Positions 45,918 to 55,055 of a stretch of DNA of 55,691 nt are shown piece after piece; the first letter of the stretch is position 1; each line of letters opens with the position of its first letter. The notes under the pieces are model-generated. The model did no database searches. It was not told where the DNA came from and worked only from the letters and a program-made list of their open reading frames with translations. A program made the translations under genes and the position numbers. The DNA lies in assembly GCA_020722565.1 (NCBI GenBank), contig DYKO01000009.1, forward strand, positions 1-55,691, written 5' to 3'. The stretch comes from Rikenella microfusus (lineage in GTDB: Bacteria > Bacteroidota > Bacteroidia > Bacteroidales > Tenuifilaceae).

Positions 45918-45969
45918 AGAATTACATTTTAGTTTAACAATTATTAAATGAATTGGTTAAAAAGCGGTA

Positions 45970-45977
45970 CAAAAGTA
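45970..45977 (-). promoter_or_regulatory. Probable -7 element for BtuB-like receptor
   Basis: Minus-strand TACTTTTG (plus CAAAAGTA) is a full TAnnTTTG match about 53 bp before the receptor start. No good TTTG partner at 19-21 bp. Confidence 0.45.
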
Positions 45978-46747
45978 AACTAAATAGATCCTGTAAAATA
46001 GATAGCCAATATGTTTTATAGCAATTGGTTTTTGGGAAGATGAGAGTATATGATTTAGTATGTCAGAGGCAGGAACTTCTTTATTCCTTTATTATTTATA
46101 AATACATTTACTCTTTTAGCCTTATCTAATAGATTTTATTTAATGATCAGATAGATTGATTATAGATAATGATTCCAAACTAAAAGAGACTTATAAAGTT
46201 TTTATGGCAAATATCCATTTTTTTACCCCATTGGTTTAATAAAATAATGATATTCAGATACATTAAATAATAGGTTCATCCTGTTTCATCGACCATTTTT
46301 CTGATGCTACGATAGCCTTTCTCCCATTTTCATTTAATTCTTGACATGCCGTTCATCCCTTTAAAGTGGTATGGGTTCAGTCTTCGCCAAAAACGCTTTC
46401 TGTAGATGGTTGCCCACCTCACGTTTTCCGTAGTTAAGCATATAACATTCAAGGTGGATTATATATTATTATTAAATTACTATTCCATGATAAAGTGCTG
46501 ATGGCGCTTTTCTGTAACAGGAACCACCACATAGCAACCTTTGCTTGTGTATTCCACCGTTATACTAAGTCTTACCAGAAAACTTACTAATGCCCTTGAA
46601 ACTTATTGCTCTGTAAAATCTATAAAGCTACTTTTTTCAACTAATAAAACTTGAGCTATTTCCTGCAAAACTAAACGAAAAAAAACTACTAATTTTCCAG
46701 ATACAATTTTTTGAAACGTTATCATTCACAGGATTGACATCTATTAA

Positions 46748-46780
46748 TTTGAGTAAGCTGAATAAAATTTATTAATTTTG
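46748..46780 (+). promoter_or_regulatory. Bacteroidota-type promoter for YhcH-family gene
   Basis: TTTG at 46748-46751 and TAATTTTG at 46773-46780 with a 21-bp spacer, a full match to both boxes. The ATG at 46808 is 27 bp after the -7 box. Confidence 0.6.
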
Positions 46781-46807
46781 TAGTAAACAAACGATACCAA
46801 TACACCC

Positions 46808-47260
46808 ATGATTCTTGCACCCTTAAACGAATTCGGAACCTACCTCAGGATGCACCCCCTGTTTGAAAAGGTTGAACAAGCACTTATCACATTGGATTTT
46901 AGCAAACCAGGCGAAAAAATATACATTGATGAGGATAACCTGATAGCCATTCCATCGTTCAACAAAGCCCGTTCTGAAAGCGAGGCATTTCTTGAATCGC
47001 ATGATAGGTACATTGACATTCAGATATGCCTGCAAGGCGAGGAAACCATAGGTTGGCGCGACCGGAATAGCTGTAGGGCCTTTAAGCAACCCTATAGCTA
47101 TGAAAATGATATCACTTTTTACAATGATGGGCCAACAACATACATTAACCTGAAAGCAAACGAATTTGCAATTTTTTATCCCAACGACTGTCATGCTCCA
47201 TTAATTGGTCACGGTCTTATTAAAAAGGTTGTTTTTAAGGTCAAAATTGAATCAGTTTAG
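46808..47260 (+). CDS. YhcH/YjgK/YiaL family protein (DUF386)
   Basis: A 150-residue cytosolic cupin-like protein. HDRYIDIQICLQGEETIGW, NDITFYNDGPTTYINL and FAIFYPNDCHAPLI are the family motifs, with His and Glu residues likely to bind a metal. Some relatives (EbgC, NanQ) act on sugar anomers. Sugar context is absent here, so the substrate is open. A clear promoter precedes it. The next gene is 43 bp downstream. Confidence 0.88.
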   Translation: MILAPLNEFGTYLRMHPLFEKVEQALITLDFSKPGEKIYIDEDNLIAIPSFNKARSESEAFLESHDRYIDIQICLQGEETIGWRDRNSCRAFKQPYSYENDITFYNDGPTTYINLKANEFAIFYPNDCHAPLIGHGLIKKVVFKVKIESV

Positions 47261-47303
47261 CATAATTTTTGACTTTTTTTTACAAAATGAACAATTATCA
47301 AAA

Positions 47304-48605
47304 ATGAAAACATTATTCAAATATGTATTGTTATTAGGTACGGTTCTTTTACTGCCCGCTTGTGCAACCATTCTTAACACCACCAAGCAAAGGGTTGAAC
47401 TGACCTCCAACCCCATAGGTGCAGAGGTATTTATCAATGGAAAAAGCACCAATAAAACAACACCTTGCACCGTTTGGGTAAACCGAAAAGTAAAAAAAGG
47501 TCCTGAGAATCAAAGGAATCAGTATATTTATGAGTTCCGAAAAGAAGGATTTGTCCCCTACACCTACACCGATAAAGCCGAGGTAAGTAGTAAAATCTAC
47601 CTCAATCTCTTTCTTAGTGTTGCAGCCATTCCTGCATTTGGTATAGATTTTATTTCGGGGGGAGCCTACTACTACGATAACGATATTCTGGCAACTCTAC
47701 ACAAGGAAAATACCGGATATGTGGTAATTCGCGATACAGTTGTGAAACAGATTTACGTCACTTCACCTGAAGCTAAGGACTACATATTTGAAAAACTTTC
47801 GGATGTAGATGTTGATATACCAACCAATAATCTTGAGTACCCCTTTAGGTTTGCACTCATTATAGGCAATGAGGATTACAGTAGTAAACAGGTTGACCTA
47901 GACAAGGAAATTAATGTTGATTTTGCTCGAAACGATGCCAGTGCTTTCAAGGAATATGCCATTAAAATATTGGGCATCCCCGAAAGTAACATTACCTTTT
48001 TGCTTGATGCCACAACAGGGCAGATGAACCAGGCCATAACCAAAATGAACCTATTAATTAAGAATGCCAAGGGAAAAGCCGAAGTATTTGTTTACTATGC
48101 TGGTCATGGCCTACCCGATGAGGTTACCCGTGAGCCTTATTTAATCCCTGTTGATATCAGCGGGAAAAACGCGAAAGAGGGCATTAAACTCGAAAACCTT
48201 TACACTAAATTAACAGAGTACCCATCAAAAAGGGTTATTGTTTTACTTGATGCCTGTTTCTCGGGCGGGGCACGCAACAAGGAACTGGTTGCTGCACGTG
48301 GTGTTAAGGTTCGTTCTACCAAAACTGTTCTACAGGGCAATATTGCCACACTAGCTGCAGCCTCGGGCGAGCAAACTGCTCTTCCATTTAAGGATAAGCA
48401 TCATGGGTTCTTCACATATTACCTTCTTAAAAAGTTAAAAGAAACAAAAGGAAAAATCACCTTTAGGGAACTTGCTACTTACATGGATGAAATTATCCCC
48501 TTGAAGTCAGTTCTACTTAACAATAAGGAACAAATCCCTGACTTACGTATTGGTATAAATGCCACAAATGATATAGAGAACTGGGTATTAACCCAAGAAA
48601 ACTAA
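47304..48605 (+). CDS. Caspase-fold (peptidase C14) lipoprotein with PEGA-like domain
   Basis: A 433-residue lipoprotein; the ATG at 47304 is chosen because it gives a signal peptide with lipobox LLPAC and acylated Cys20. Residues about 30-110 look like a PEGA surface-layer type domain (VELTSNPIGAEVFINGKS, YEFRKEGFVPYTYTDKA). A caspase domain starts near 182 (FALIIGNEDYS) with His268 (YYAGHG) and Cys318 (LLDACFSGG), so the catalytic dyad is present. Such proteins are predicted Arg/Lys or Asp proteases of the metacaspase type. A periplasmic or surface location follows from the lipobox. The TonB receptor gene follows after 57 bp. Confidence 0.85.
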   Translation: MKTLFKYVLLLGTVLLLPACATILNTTKQRVELTSNPIGAEVFINGKSTNKTTPCTVWVNRKVKKGPENQRNQYIYEFRKEGFVPYTYTDKAEVSSKIYLNLFLSVAAIPAFGIDFISGGAYYYDNDILATLHKENTGYVVIRDTVVKQIYVTSPEAKDYIFEKLSDVDVDIPTNNLEYPFRFALIIGNEDYSSKQVDLDKEINVDFARNDASAFKEYAIKILGIPESNITFLLDATTGQMNQAITKMNLLIKNAKGKAEVFVYYAGHGLPDEVTREPYLIPVDISGKNAKEGIKLENLYTKLTEYPSKRVIVLLDACFSGGARNKELVAARGVKVRSTKTVLQGNIATLAAASGEQTALPFKDKHHGFFTYYLLKKLKETKGKITFRELATYMDEIIPLKSVLLNNKEQIPDLRIGINATNDIENWVLTQEN

Positions 48606-48662
48606 ATTGGCATTTGTTTTGTTTAGTTAGGTAAAAAATACTAGCTGTTTTATTTTTTACAT

Positions 48663-50990
48663 ATGAAAGCAAAACTATTGAATTTTGCTCTATTACTACT
48701 TATTAGCCATGGCCTTTGGGGTCAAGGTAAATATAGCGTTAGCGGCTATGTAAAGGATTCCAAAACCGGAGAGGTACTCATTGGAGCAACCGTAATAGTA
48801 AAAAATTCAACTTCTGGCACCGTAGCCAATAGTTACGGATACTTCTCCCTCTCGCTGCCAAAGGGAGAACATAACATTTCCTTTATGTATCTCGGTTACG
48901 AACCCATTGAAAAAAAGGTAAAGGTTGAAAAGGATACCCGATTAGATGTTGAGATGAATCCCAACATCCAGGAAATACAGGCGGTTGTAGTTAGCAGGGA
49001 AGGTGGCAATAGTAACGTTCAGCGAGCCGAAATGAGCCTTATTAAGTTAGAAATGAAAAACATACGACAAATTCCGGCTCTTATGGGTGAGGTTGATGTT
49101 ATCAAAGCAATACAACTTTTGCCAGGTGTTCAAAGCACCACCGAAGGTGGCTCAGGGTTTAGCGTTCGAGGTGGTACCTCAGACCAAAACCTAATTTTAC
49201 TGGATGAAGCTACGGTTTACAATGCATCGCACCTAATGGGTTTTTTCTCAGTATTTAACAATGATGCGATTAAAGACATAAAGTTATATAAGAGTGATAT
49301 GCCTGCCTCATTTGGCGGACGCCTGTCATCGGTACTCGATATAAGAATGAAAGATGGAAATAGCAAACAATTTGCTGCCACCGGAGGAATTGGAAGCATA
49401 TCAAGCAGAATTACCCTCGAGGGCCCAGTCCTAAAAGATAAAAGTTCATTCATGCTTTCCGGGCGAAGAACCTATGTGGATGTTTTTTTCCCGCTTTTTA
49501 ATAACGAAGATCTCAAAGGGAGCTCTCTTTACTTTTACGATCTAAACGCAAAACTCAATGCAACGCTTAATCCAAATAACCGATTATTTGTTTCGGGTTA
49601 CTTTGGCCGCGACATGTTTGGCCGTGATATTAATGGCTTTGGATTTGGAAACAGGACTCTCACCACTCGCTGGAACCATATTTTCAGGCACAACCTATTC
49701 ATGAACACTACGCTGATTAGCAGCAACTACAATTACTTTCTTGAGTCGAATACCAACGATGCCAATGCCATACGGTGGGAATCGAACATGAATGAAATCA
49801 ACCTAAAGGTTGATTTCAACTACGCCTTAGGCCCCAGGTACCAGCTGCGATTTGGTGCATCAAGTGCACTCCTGACTTTCATGCCTGGCCTTATAAAGGG
49901 CACCAGCTCTAAATCATTTATTCAACGGTGGGAAATACCTAAGCAGTACGCTTTGGAACACGGAGCCTACCTATTGAACGAGTTGGACTTTGGTAAGCTC
50001 TCTGTTAAAGCAGGTTTACGATTATCAGTTTTTCAAAATCTGGGGAAGGGTGTTAGCATAGTGCTATCGGACGAGTACAGGGTAATTGATAAGATAAACC
50101 ATTCGAACGGAGAAATATACAACACCTATATAAATCCGGAACCTCGGTTAGGCATGGTTTACAGGTTAAGCGACAGCAGTTCGATTAAGGCAAGCTATTC
50201 GCACACAACACAGTACGTCCAACAGGCATCCAACTCTCAGGGAGGAAACCCCCTTGATGTTTGGTTTCCCGCATCACCAAATATTAAACCTCAACAAGCT
50301 GACCAATGGGCTATTGGATACTTCCGAAATTTCTTGAACAACCAGATTGAAGCTTCAGCCGAGTTTTACTACAAATCAGTAAGAAACTTTGTGGACTTCA
50401 AAGACTTTGCCAATATTCTTCTAAACGATGAATTAGAAGCAGAAATAAGGCAGGGCAGCGCCTACTCATACGGAATGGAACTGTTTACCCGTATAGGAAC
50501 CGGCAAATGGGATGGCTGGGTGAGTTACACCTACGGCCGTACTTTCCGTAAAACATCAGGTGTAAATATGGGACACACCTACAGCGCAACCTACGATAAG
50601 CCTCATAACGTTACCATAGTACTAAGCTATAGGGTCAATAGCAGAGTTACCCTATCGGCCAACTGGCTCTACTCTACCGGTCAAGCCTATACCCAACCCA
50701 CTGGCAGATATGAAATTGATAGCCAAACCCTACCCATTTACTCCGAACGAAACGCAAAGCGCTACCCCGATTACCACAGACTGGATGTTGCAGTAAACAT
50801 CAAAACAAAAAATAGCCTAAACCAACGCTGGCAAAGCGAATGGAACATTTCTATATATAATTTATACAATAGGCATAATGCATGGGCCATAAATTTTGCT
50901 CAGGATAAGGATAACTCCAATACTACTTATGCCGAAAAAACCTACCTATTCCCAATTATTCCATCGGTTACCTATAACTTTAAGTTTTAG
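48663..50990 (+). CDS. TonB-dependent receptor with carboxypeptidase-like domain, DUF4249 partner
   Basis: A 775-residue outer-membrane receptor. Signal peptide ends at LWGQ (about residue 21). The carboxypeptidase-like domain (about 24-105) has VSGYVKDSKTGEVLIGATV and GYFSLSLPKGEHNISFMY. The plug region follows with GEVDVIKAIQLLPGVQST, GFSVRGGTSDQNLILLDEA and FGGRLSSVLDIRMKDG. The barrel ends IPSVTYNFKF. The DUF4249 lipoprotein gene starts 2 bp after the stop, the usual pairing for this receptor subgroup in Bacteroidota. The substrate is unknown. Confidence 0.9.
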   Translation: MKAKLLNFALLLLISHGLWGQGKYSVSGYVKDSKTGEVLIGATVIVKNSTSGTVANSYGYFSLSLPKGEHNISFMYLGYEPIEKKVKVEKDTRLDVEMNPNIQEIQAVVVSREGGNSNVQRAEMSLIKLEMKNIRQIPALMGEVDVIKAIQLLPGVQSTTEGGSGFSVRGGTSDQNLILLDEATVYNASHLMGFFSVFNNDAIKDIKLYKSDMPASFGGRLSSVLDIRMKDGNSKQFAATGGIGSISSRITLEGPVLKDKSSFMLSGRRTYVDVFFPLFNNEDLKGSSLYFYDLNAKLNATLNPNNRLFVSGYFGRDMFGRDINGFGFGNRTLTTRWNHIFRHNLFMNTTLISSNYNYFLESNTNDANAIRWESNMNEINLKVDFNYALGPRYQLRFGASSALLTFMPGLIKGTSSKSFIQRWEIPKQYALEHGAYLLNELDFGKLSVKAGLRLSVFQNLGKGVSIVLSDEYRVIDKINHSNGEIYNTYINPEPRLGMVYRLSDSSSIKASYSHTTQYVQQASNSQGGNPLDVWFPASPNIKPQQADQWAIGYFRNFLNNQIEASAEFYYKSVRNFVDFKDFANILLNDELEAEIRQGSAYSYGMELFTRIGTGKWDGWVSYTYGRTFRKTSGVNMGHTYSATYDKPHNVTIVLSYRVNSRVTLSANWLYSTGQAYTQPTGRYEIDSQTLPIYSERNAKRYPDYHRLDVAVNIKTKNSLNQRWQSEWNISIYNLYNRHNAWAINFAQDKDNSNTTYAEKTYLFPIIPSVTYNFKF

Positions 50991-50992
50991 CT

Positions 50993-51865
50993 ATGAATAG
51001 AATATTATTTGTTATAGCTTTGGGTACAGCTATTGCTCATGCCTGCACCGAGCGCATGGAAATTCCACTGGATGAATCGGATACCAAACTCATTGTTTAT
51101 GGCTCCATAACAACCGATACCATGAGCCATTGCATTAAGTTATCCAAATCTATTCCCTTTTACAGCAACACCCATCCACAAACGGTTTCCAATGCAACAG
51201 TTTACATTTCGGATGGAGAAAGAACTTTTCCATTAACCCAAGCACCCGATAAACCCGGTTATTACTTTACCGAAAGTAGTGTTTTCGGCATATCGGGAGT
51301 AACCTACCGGTTGCATATCGATAACGTTAATATTGGGGGTATAACCTCTTTTGATGCACAAGCCCAAATGCCGGCACTGCTTGATAATTATCAAACCAAA
51401 TATCTTGATTCAATTAATGTGCAATACAATGATTACTGGGATGGGTGGGTGGTTAACGGCTTTGCCAAGGAACCCGAGAACATGCGTAACTACTACATGT
51501 TTAAGATAAAAATTAATGATACCTACTATACCGACAGCCTCGACAATATTGTATTGGTTGACGATAAATTTTTTAATGGGAACTACACTACCGGTGCTGC
51601 ATTCTATTTTATTCCAGAAAAAGATACTCTTAAGGTTGGCGATAGGGTTACCCTTGAGCTATGCGCCATTCCCGAAGATTACTACCATTACCTTTCTGAA
51701 GCATCTACAGCATCGCAACCACAATTCCCCCTATTTAGTCCGCCTCCGGCCAACCCCCGAACCAATATAAATAATGGTGCTTTGGGTTACTTTGCTGCAT
51801 ATGCTATAATTAGAGCATCCTATGTAATGAGGGAAGAAGATTTTAACAATGTCCCCAAACCCTAA
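50993..51865 (+). CDS. DUF4249 lipoprotein
   Basis: A 290-residue lipoprotein with lipobox AIAHAC (Cys18). The beginning of the mature part, KLIVYGSITTDTMSHCIKLS, and the segment NATVYISDGERTFPLTQ are characteristic of DUF4249, a family almost always encoded right after a TonB-dependent receptor. It is probably the surface or periplasmic partner of the receptor before it. Its stop overlaps the stop region of the convergent ABC gene by 4 bp, leaving no room for a separate terminator. Confidence 0.88.
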   Translation: MNRILFVIALGTAIAHACTERMEIPLDESDTKLIVYGSITTDTMSHCIKLSKSIPFYSNTHPQTVSNATVYISDGERTFPLTQAPDKPGYYFTESSVFGISGVTYRLHIDNVNIGGITSFDAQAQMPALLDNYQTKYLDSINVQYNDYWDGWVVNGFAKEPENMRNYYMFKIKINDTYYTDSLDNIVLVDDKFFNGNYTTGAAFYFIPEKDTLKVGDRVTLELCAIPEDYYHYLSEASTASQPQFPLFSPPPANPRTNINNGALGYFAAYAIIRASYVMREEDFNNVPKP

Positions 51866-54800
51866 GTGGGCAGGTAACGGGCAATACGGGCGGTAAGCTT
51901 GCGAAAACGGAAACGTTCTACAAATCGATTTACAATGCGGAACATATCGCTCCAAAGTGTAACGTAAAAAATAGCAGCCATAAGCCAAACTGCCATTAGA
52001 TTAAACCAAAAGGTAGGGATAAATGCGTTCCCTATAATTTTGTAATATGAGTATAAATGTGCACGACCGTTTCGTGCCGTAGGATTGGCATAAATGGGTT
52101 CAAAGCGCCGAATTAACTTCCCTTCACCCTCCGTTATCTTTATAAATTCGTTTCGATTAGTTACCAATGCTTCTAATGCATTGTTATGATGAAGACGTTT
52201 TAGATCATAAAGTTTGATTTTTAGCGAAATATTGGGTTCCAGTTCTCTTACCAACTTATCGCGCTGTTCTACTGCCAATTGGTACTTAGCATTGAAATGC
52301 GATTTAAGTGAGTCGAGTTTCTCAAGAATGATATTAATGTAAAAAGGGTTAGTTAAATTCAAATTCAACCAAGAGGTATCGGGGTAACGAAAGCCCTTTA
52401 ATGGGTAGTTTTTTTGCAGCTGTAGTATCTCATTTTGTACAATTTTTAGGCGTTGAATGGTTCTTGGGGTCGGCTTTCCTATGGACAACTCGGCAGCGGT
52501 TTCGTTTAGCAGCGAATTTAGTTTGGGAATCAGGAATGTTGAATTGTAGCTATTGTTGCTAATCTCTCGATTTACAAAGAAAAAATGACGATTATACTTG
52601 TTAGCACTAAATTGGTGAACGCACAGCGCCTCATAGGGCCATCGGCTTAGCATAATATCGCCAATAACCGGAACGTATTCAGGATGTGTAAGGCTTTTAT
52701 GAAGCTTGTTGTAGCTGATAACCACACCGCTAAACATTAGCTGTGGCACCAAAATTAAGGGTATCATTACGTAAATGGCTACAACCGAATTAAGTGCAGC
52801 AGAAAGATTTAAACCTATAAGACTGGCGCAAAAAGATGTAGAAAAGAGCATTATCCAGTAGTGCCAAAACATGCCCTGAATCTCGAGTATTTGGGTTGAA
52901 ATAAGGACAAAAGCAAGCGATTGGAATGCTGAAAAGATAGAAAGTACAACCAACTTGGAATTAATGTAGCTAAAGTAGCTAAGGTTAAGGAATTTTTCGC
53001 GAAAAAGCACCCTGCGTTCGCTAATAATCTCCTCGGCACTGATTGTTAATCCCAGAAAAATCATGGCCACCACGCTCATGAAGATAAAACTCGGGATGTT
53101 ATCATTCTCACTGAAAATATAAGCATTGGGGTTGGTCAAAGTTCCGTGAATGTATTTCGAAAAAAAACTTATAATAAGAGCCAGTACAGGTGATGCCAGA
53201 ATACTAATGTTCATAAACTGTGAGTTGGCAATTTTGCTCTTAAGATTACGCCTAAAGTAGATCCACATTTGTCTGCGCCGTGAGGGTATTTTGAACTTAT
53301 TCGGAGGCAAAGGTGACTGGCAAAAGGGTTCATCAACATGTATCCGGCTTTGAATATTTTGAATGTATAAATCATACCATTCGCGAGCCGAGCGTTTACG
53401 CTTACGGGTTAACCTGCCGTACTCATTTACCACGCGAGCCTCTACAATGCGAAGTATAATATCGGTATTAACGTTACCACAAGTAATACATTCGCTTTCC
53501 TCAGGTTTGAGGAAGTTAGCCATACGTTTAAAATAAACAATGGCATCCATGGGATTACCCTGATAAATGGGGCGGCCTCCATGATCCAAAACTATTATCT
53601 TATCAAATATTTTAAAGATATCCGATGACGGCTGGTGAATATTGGTAATCACCAATTTACCCTTAAAAGTTTGCTTACGGAGCAGCAACATGATGCGTTC
53701 GGCATCGAATGATGAGAGGCCAGAGGTAGGCTCATCGACAAATAGCACCGAGGGTTCACGCATCAGCTCCATCGCTATATTTAAACGTTTGCGCTGGCCC
53801 CCGCTAATAAACTTGTTAAGGGGATTCCCCACCTTTAAATCGCGCGCTTCCGTTAAGTCAAAATCCACAAGGGTTTTATCCACAAGTTCTACAATTTCCT
53901 TTTTTCCAAATTGGCTAAAGCAGAATAAAGCATTGTAGTATAGATTTTGAAATACAGTAAGTTCCTCCACCAACAAATCGTCCTGGGGTACATATCCAAT
54001 AACACCCTCAAGTTCAGATTTATTTTGATGAACATCATATCCATTAATATAAACCCTTCCATCTGCAGGCTTTAAGTTACCATTCAGCAGGTTTATCAGG
54101 GTTGATTTCCCCACCCCGCTACCACCCAGAATGGCAACCAACTGACCCGAATGCGCAGAGAATGAAAACGGGTAAATGCCGTTTCGGCTACCCTTATGCT
54201 TATATTGAATATTTTGGGCAATTAATGAAACAAAGGGTTTTGAAGGATCCTGGATGAACAATGAAACCACCTTGCTATAATATATTGGCGACAAACGGGG
54301 TCCACGGATCACTGCACCTGGGCCAAATAAATAGGTTCTACCGGGTTTAATCACCCGACTATTTATAAATAATTCATTCTCACCAAAATACTTTATAAGT
54401 AAAGTGTTGGTACTGGCAATCCTAAGCACATAAATTTGACCCTGCAACCTTTCGTTTTGAAGATACTTGAGCTCAGGTATGGGATTATCGCGGTTGGATG
54501 CAATAAGTAAAACCTGTTGGTTCCATGGAATTTGGCTAAACGATTCGCTGAGAATAAAATCGCGGCCATTGGTAAATTCAAACTCGCTGATATTAAAAAG
54601 TAATGCTACTTTTCTTGTGAACTCCAGCCTATCGGGAGTCGTGAGCTTACTATCGGCTAAAAATTCCAGAAGCTGCAGCACCAGCCAGATTTTTTGATGC
54701 TGTTCAAACTCATTATTGATGGCATCAACAATACCATGAACAATATCCGAATCGGAAAAACGCTCGATGCTGACCTCTGTGAGCTCCCTACGATAGCTTA

Positions 54801-54969
54801 TACCAAAATTAGTGAACCTATCCACAAATACTTTCGACTGCTCATCGCTAAAATCATGGTGCAGATAGTCCTCCAATACTTCAATAGCAAAGCCACTATC
54901 GGCTTTGCTATCGATATTTACCAAAATGGCAAAAAGTTTAATTAAAGCATCGAGGAGCGCCTCGCTCAT
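51862..54969 (-). CDS. ABCG-like half-transporter with N-terminal TerB-like and FHA-like domains, second copy
   Basis: A 1035-residue paralogue of 8341-11439 with the same order of parts: helical TerB-like N-terminus (INNEFEQHQKIWLVLQLLEF), FHA-like region (FGENELFINSRVIKPGRTY), nucleotide-binding domain with Walker A GGSGVGKS, signature ISGGQRKRLNIAMEL and Walker B VLFVDEPTSG, the ECITCGNVN motif, and a membrane domain with a long charged loop before the last segment. All ATPase motifs are intact. It is 86 bp downstream of a TolC-like gene on the same strand, suggesting export across both membranes. A possible own promoter lies upstream. Confidence 0.85.
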   Translation of the reverse strand: MSEALLDALIKLFAILVNIDSKADSGFAIEVLEDYLHHDFSDEQSKVFVDRFTNFGISYRRELTEVSIERFSDSDIVHGIVDAINNEFEQHQKIWLVLQLLEFLADSKLTTPDRLEFTRKVALLFNISEFEFTNGRDFILSESFSQIPWNQQVLLIASNRDNPIPELKYLQNERLQGQIYVLRIASTNTLLIKYFGENELFINSRVIKPGRTYLFGPGAVIRGPRLSPIYYSKVVSLFIQDPSKPFVSLIAQNIQYKHKGSRNGIYPFSFSAHSGQLVAILGGSGVGKSTLINLLNGNLKPADGRVYINGYDVHQNKSELEGVIGYVPQDDLLVEELTVFQNLYYNALFCFSQFGKKEIVELVDKTLVDFDLTEARDLKVGNPLNKFISGGQRKRLNIAMELMREPSVLFVDEPTSGLSSFDAERIMLLLRKQTFKGKLVITNIHQPSSDIFKIFDKIIVLDHGGRPIYQGNPMDAIVYFKRMANFLKPEESECITCGNVNTDIILRIVEARVVNEYGRLTRKRKRSAREWYDLYIQNIQSRIHVDEPFCQSPLPPNKFKIPSRRRQMWIYFRRNLKSKIANSQFMNISILASPVLALIISFFSKYIHGTLTNPNAYIFSENDNIPSFIFMSVVAMIFLGLTISAEEIISERRVLFREKFLNLSYFSYINSKLVVLSIFSAFQSLAFVLISTQILEIQGMFWHYWIMLFSTSFCASLIGLNLSAALNSVVAIYVMIPLILVPQLMFSGVVISYNKLHKSLTHPEYVPVIGDIMLSRWPYEALCVHQFSANKYNRHFFFVNREISNNSYNSTFLIPKLNSLLNETAAELSIGKPTPRTIQRLKIVQNEILQLQKNYPLKGFRYPDTSWLNLNLTNPFYINIILEKLDSLKSHFNAKYQLAVEQRDKLVRELEPNISLKIKLYDLKRLHHNNALEALVTNRNEFIKITEGEGKLIRRFEPIYANPTARNGRAHLYSYYKIIGNAFIPTFWFNLMAVWLMAAIFYVTLWSDMFRIVNRFVERFRFRKLTARIARYLPT

Positions 54970-54988
54970 GGTTTTGGGTTTGTTAGAG

Positions 54989-54996
54989 CAAATATA
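54989..54996 (-). promoter_or_regulatory. Probable -7 element for second ABC gene
   Basis: Minus-strand TATATTTG (plus CAAATATA) matches TAnnTTTG, 19 bp before the ATG at 54969. A TTG lies 25 bp further up (plus CAA at 55022-55024), longer than usual spacing. Confidence 0.4.
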
Positions 54997-55055
54997 ATGG
55001 TTTTGAGTTAGGTTGTATATACAAGTTTAATCAATACCTTTAAAACAATTAGCCA

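Larger units (their letters stand above)
45918..46807. other. Long gene-free region
   Basis: About 890 bp without a supported gene. The parts 45918-46260 and 46610-46800 are very AT-rich. The middle part, about 46330-46560, is visibly richer in G+C and holds short minus-strand frames: 46480-46602 (41 codons, in-frame VEYTSKGCYVVVPVTEKRH) and one reading MLNYGKREVGNHLQKAFLAK near 46370-46445. They lack joined frames and may be remains of a decayed gene. Promoters for both flanking genes lie at the ends. Confidence 0.5.

Noticed and set aside
45918-46300. Cobalamin riboswitch before the BtuB-like receptor
   Set aside because: I searched the minus strand for the B12 box and the conserved core. 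GTCAGAGGCAGGAACTTC near 46061 only loosely resembles the reverse of the box, and the rest of the core is absent.
46370-46602. Transposase or intron fragment in the gene-free region
   Set aside because: No inverted repeats, target duplications or recognisable transposase or reverse transcriptase motifs could be found by eye.
8341-54969. The two ABC genes as an inverted repeat that could flip 43 kb
   Set aside because: They are similar as proteins but the DNA has diverged too far for simple homologous recombination.
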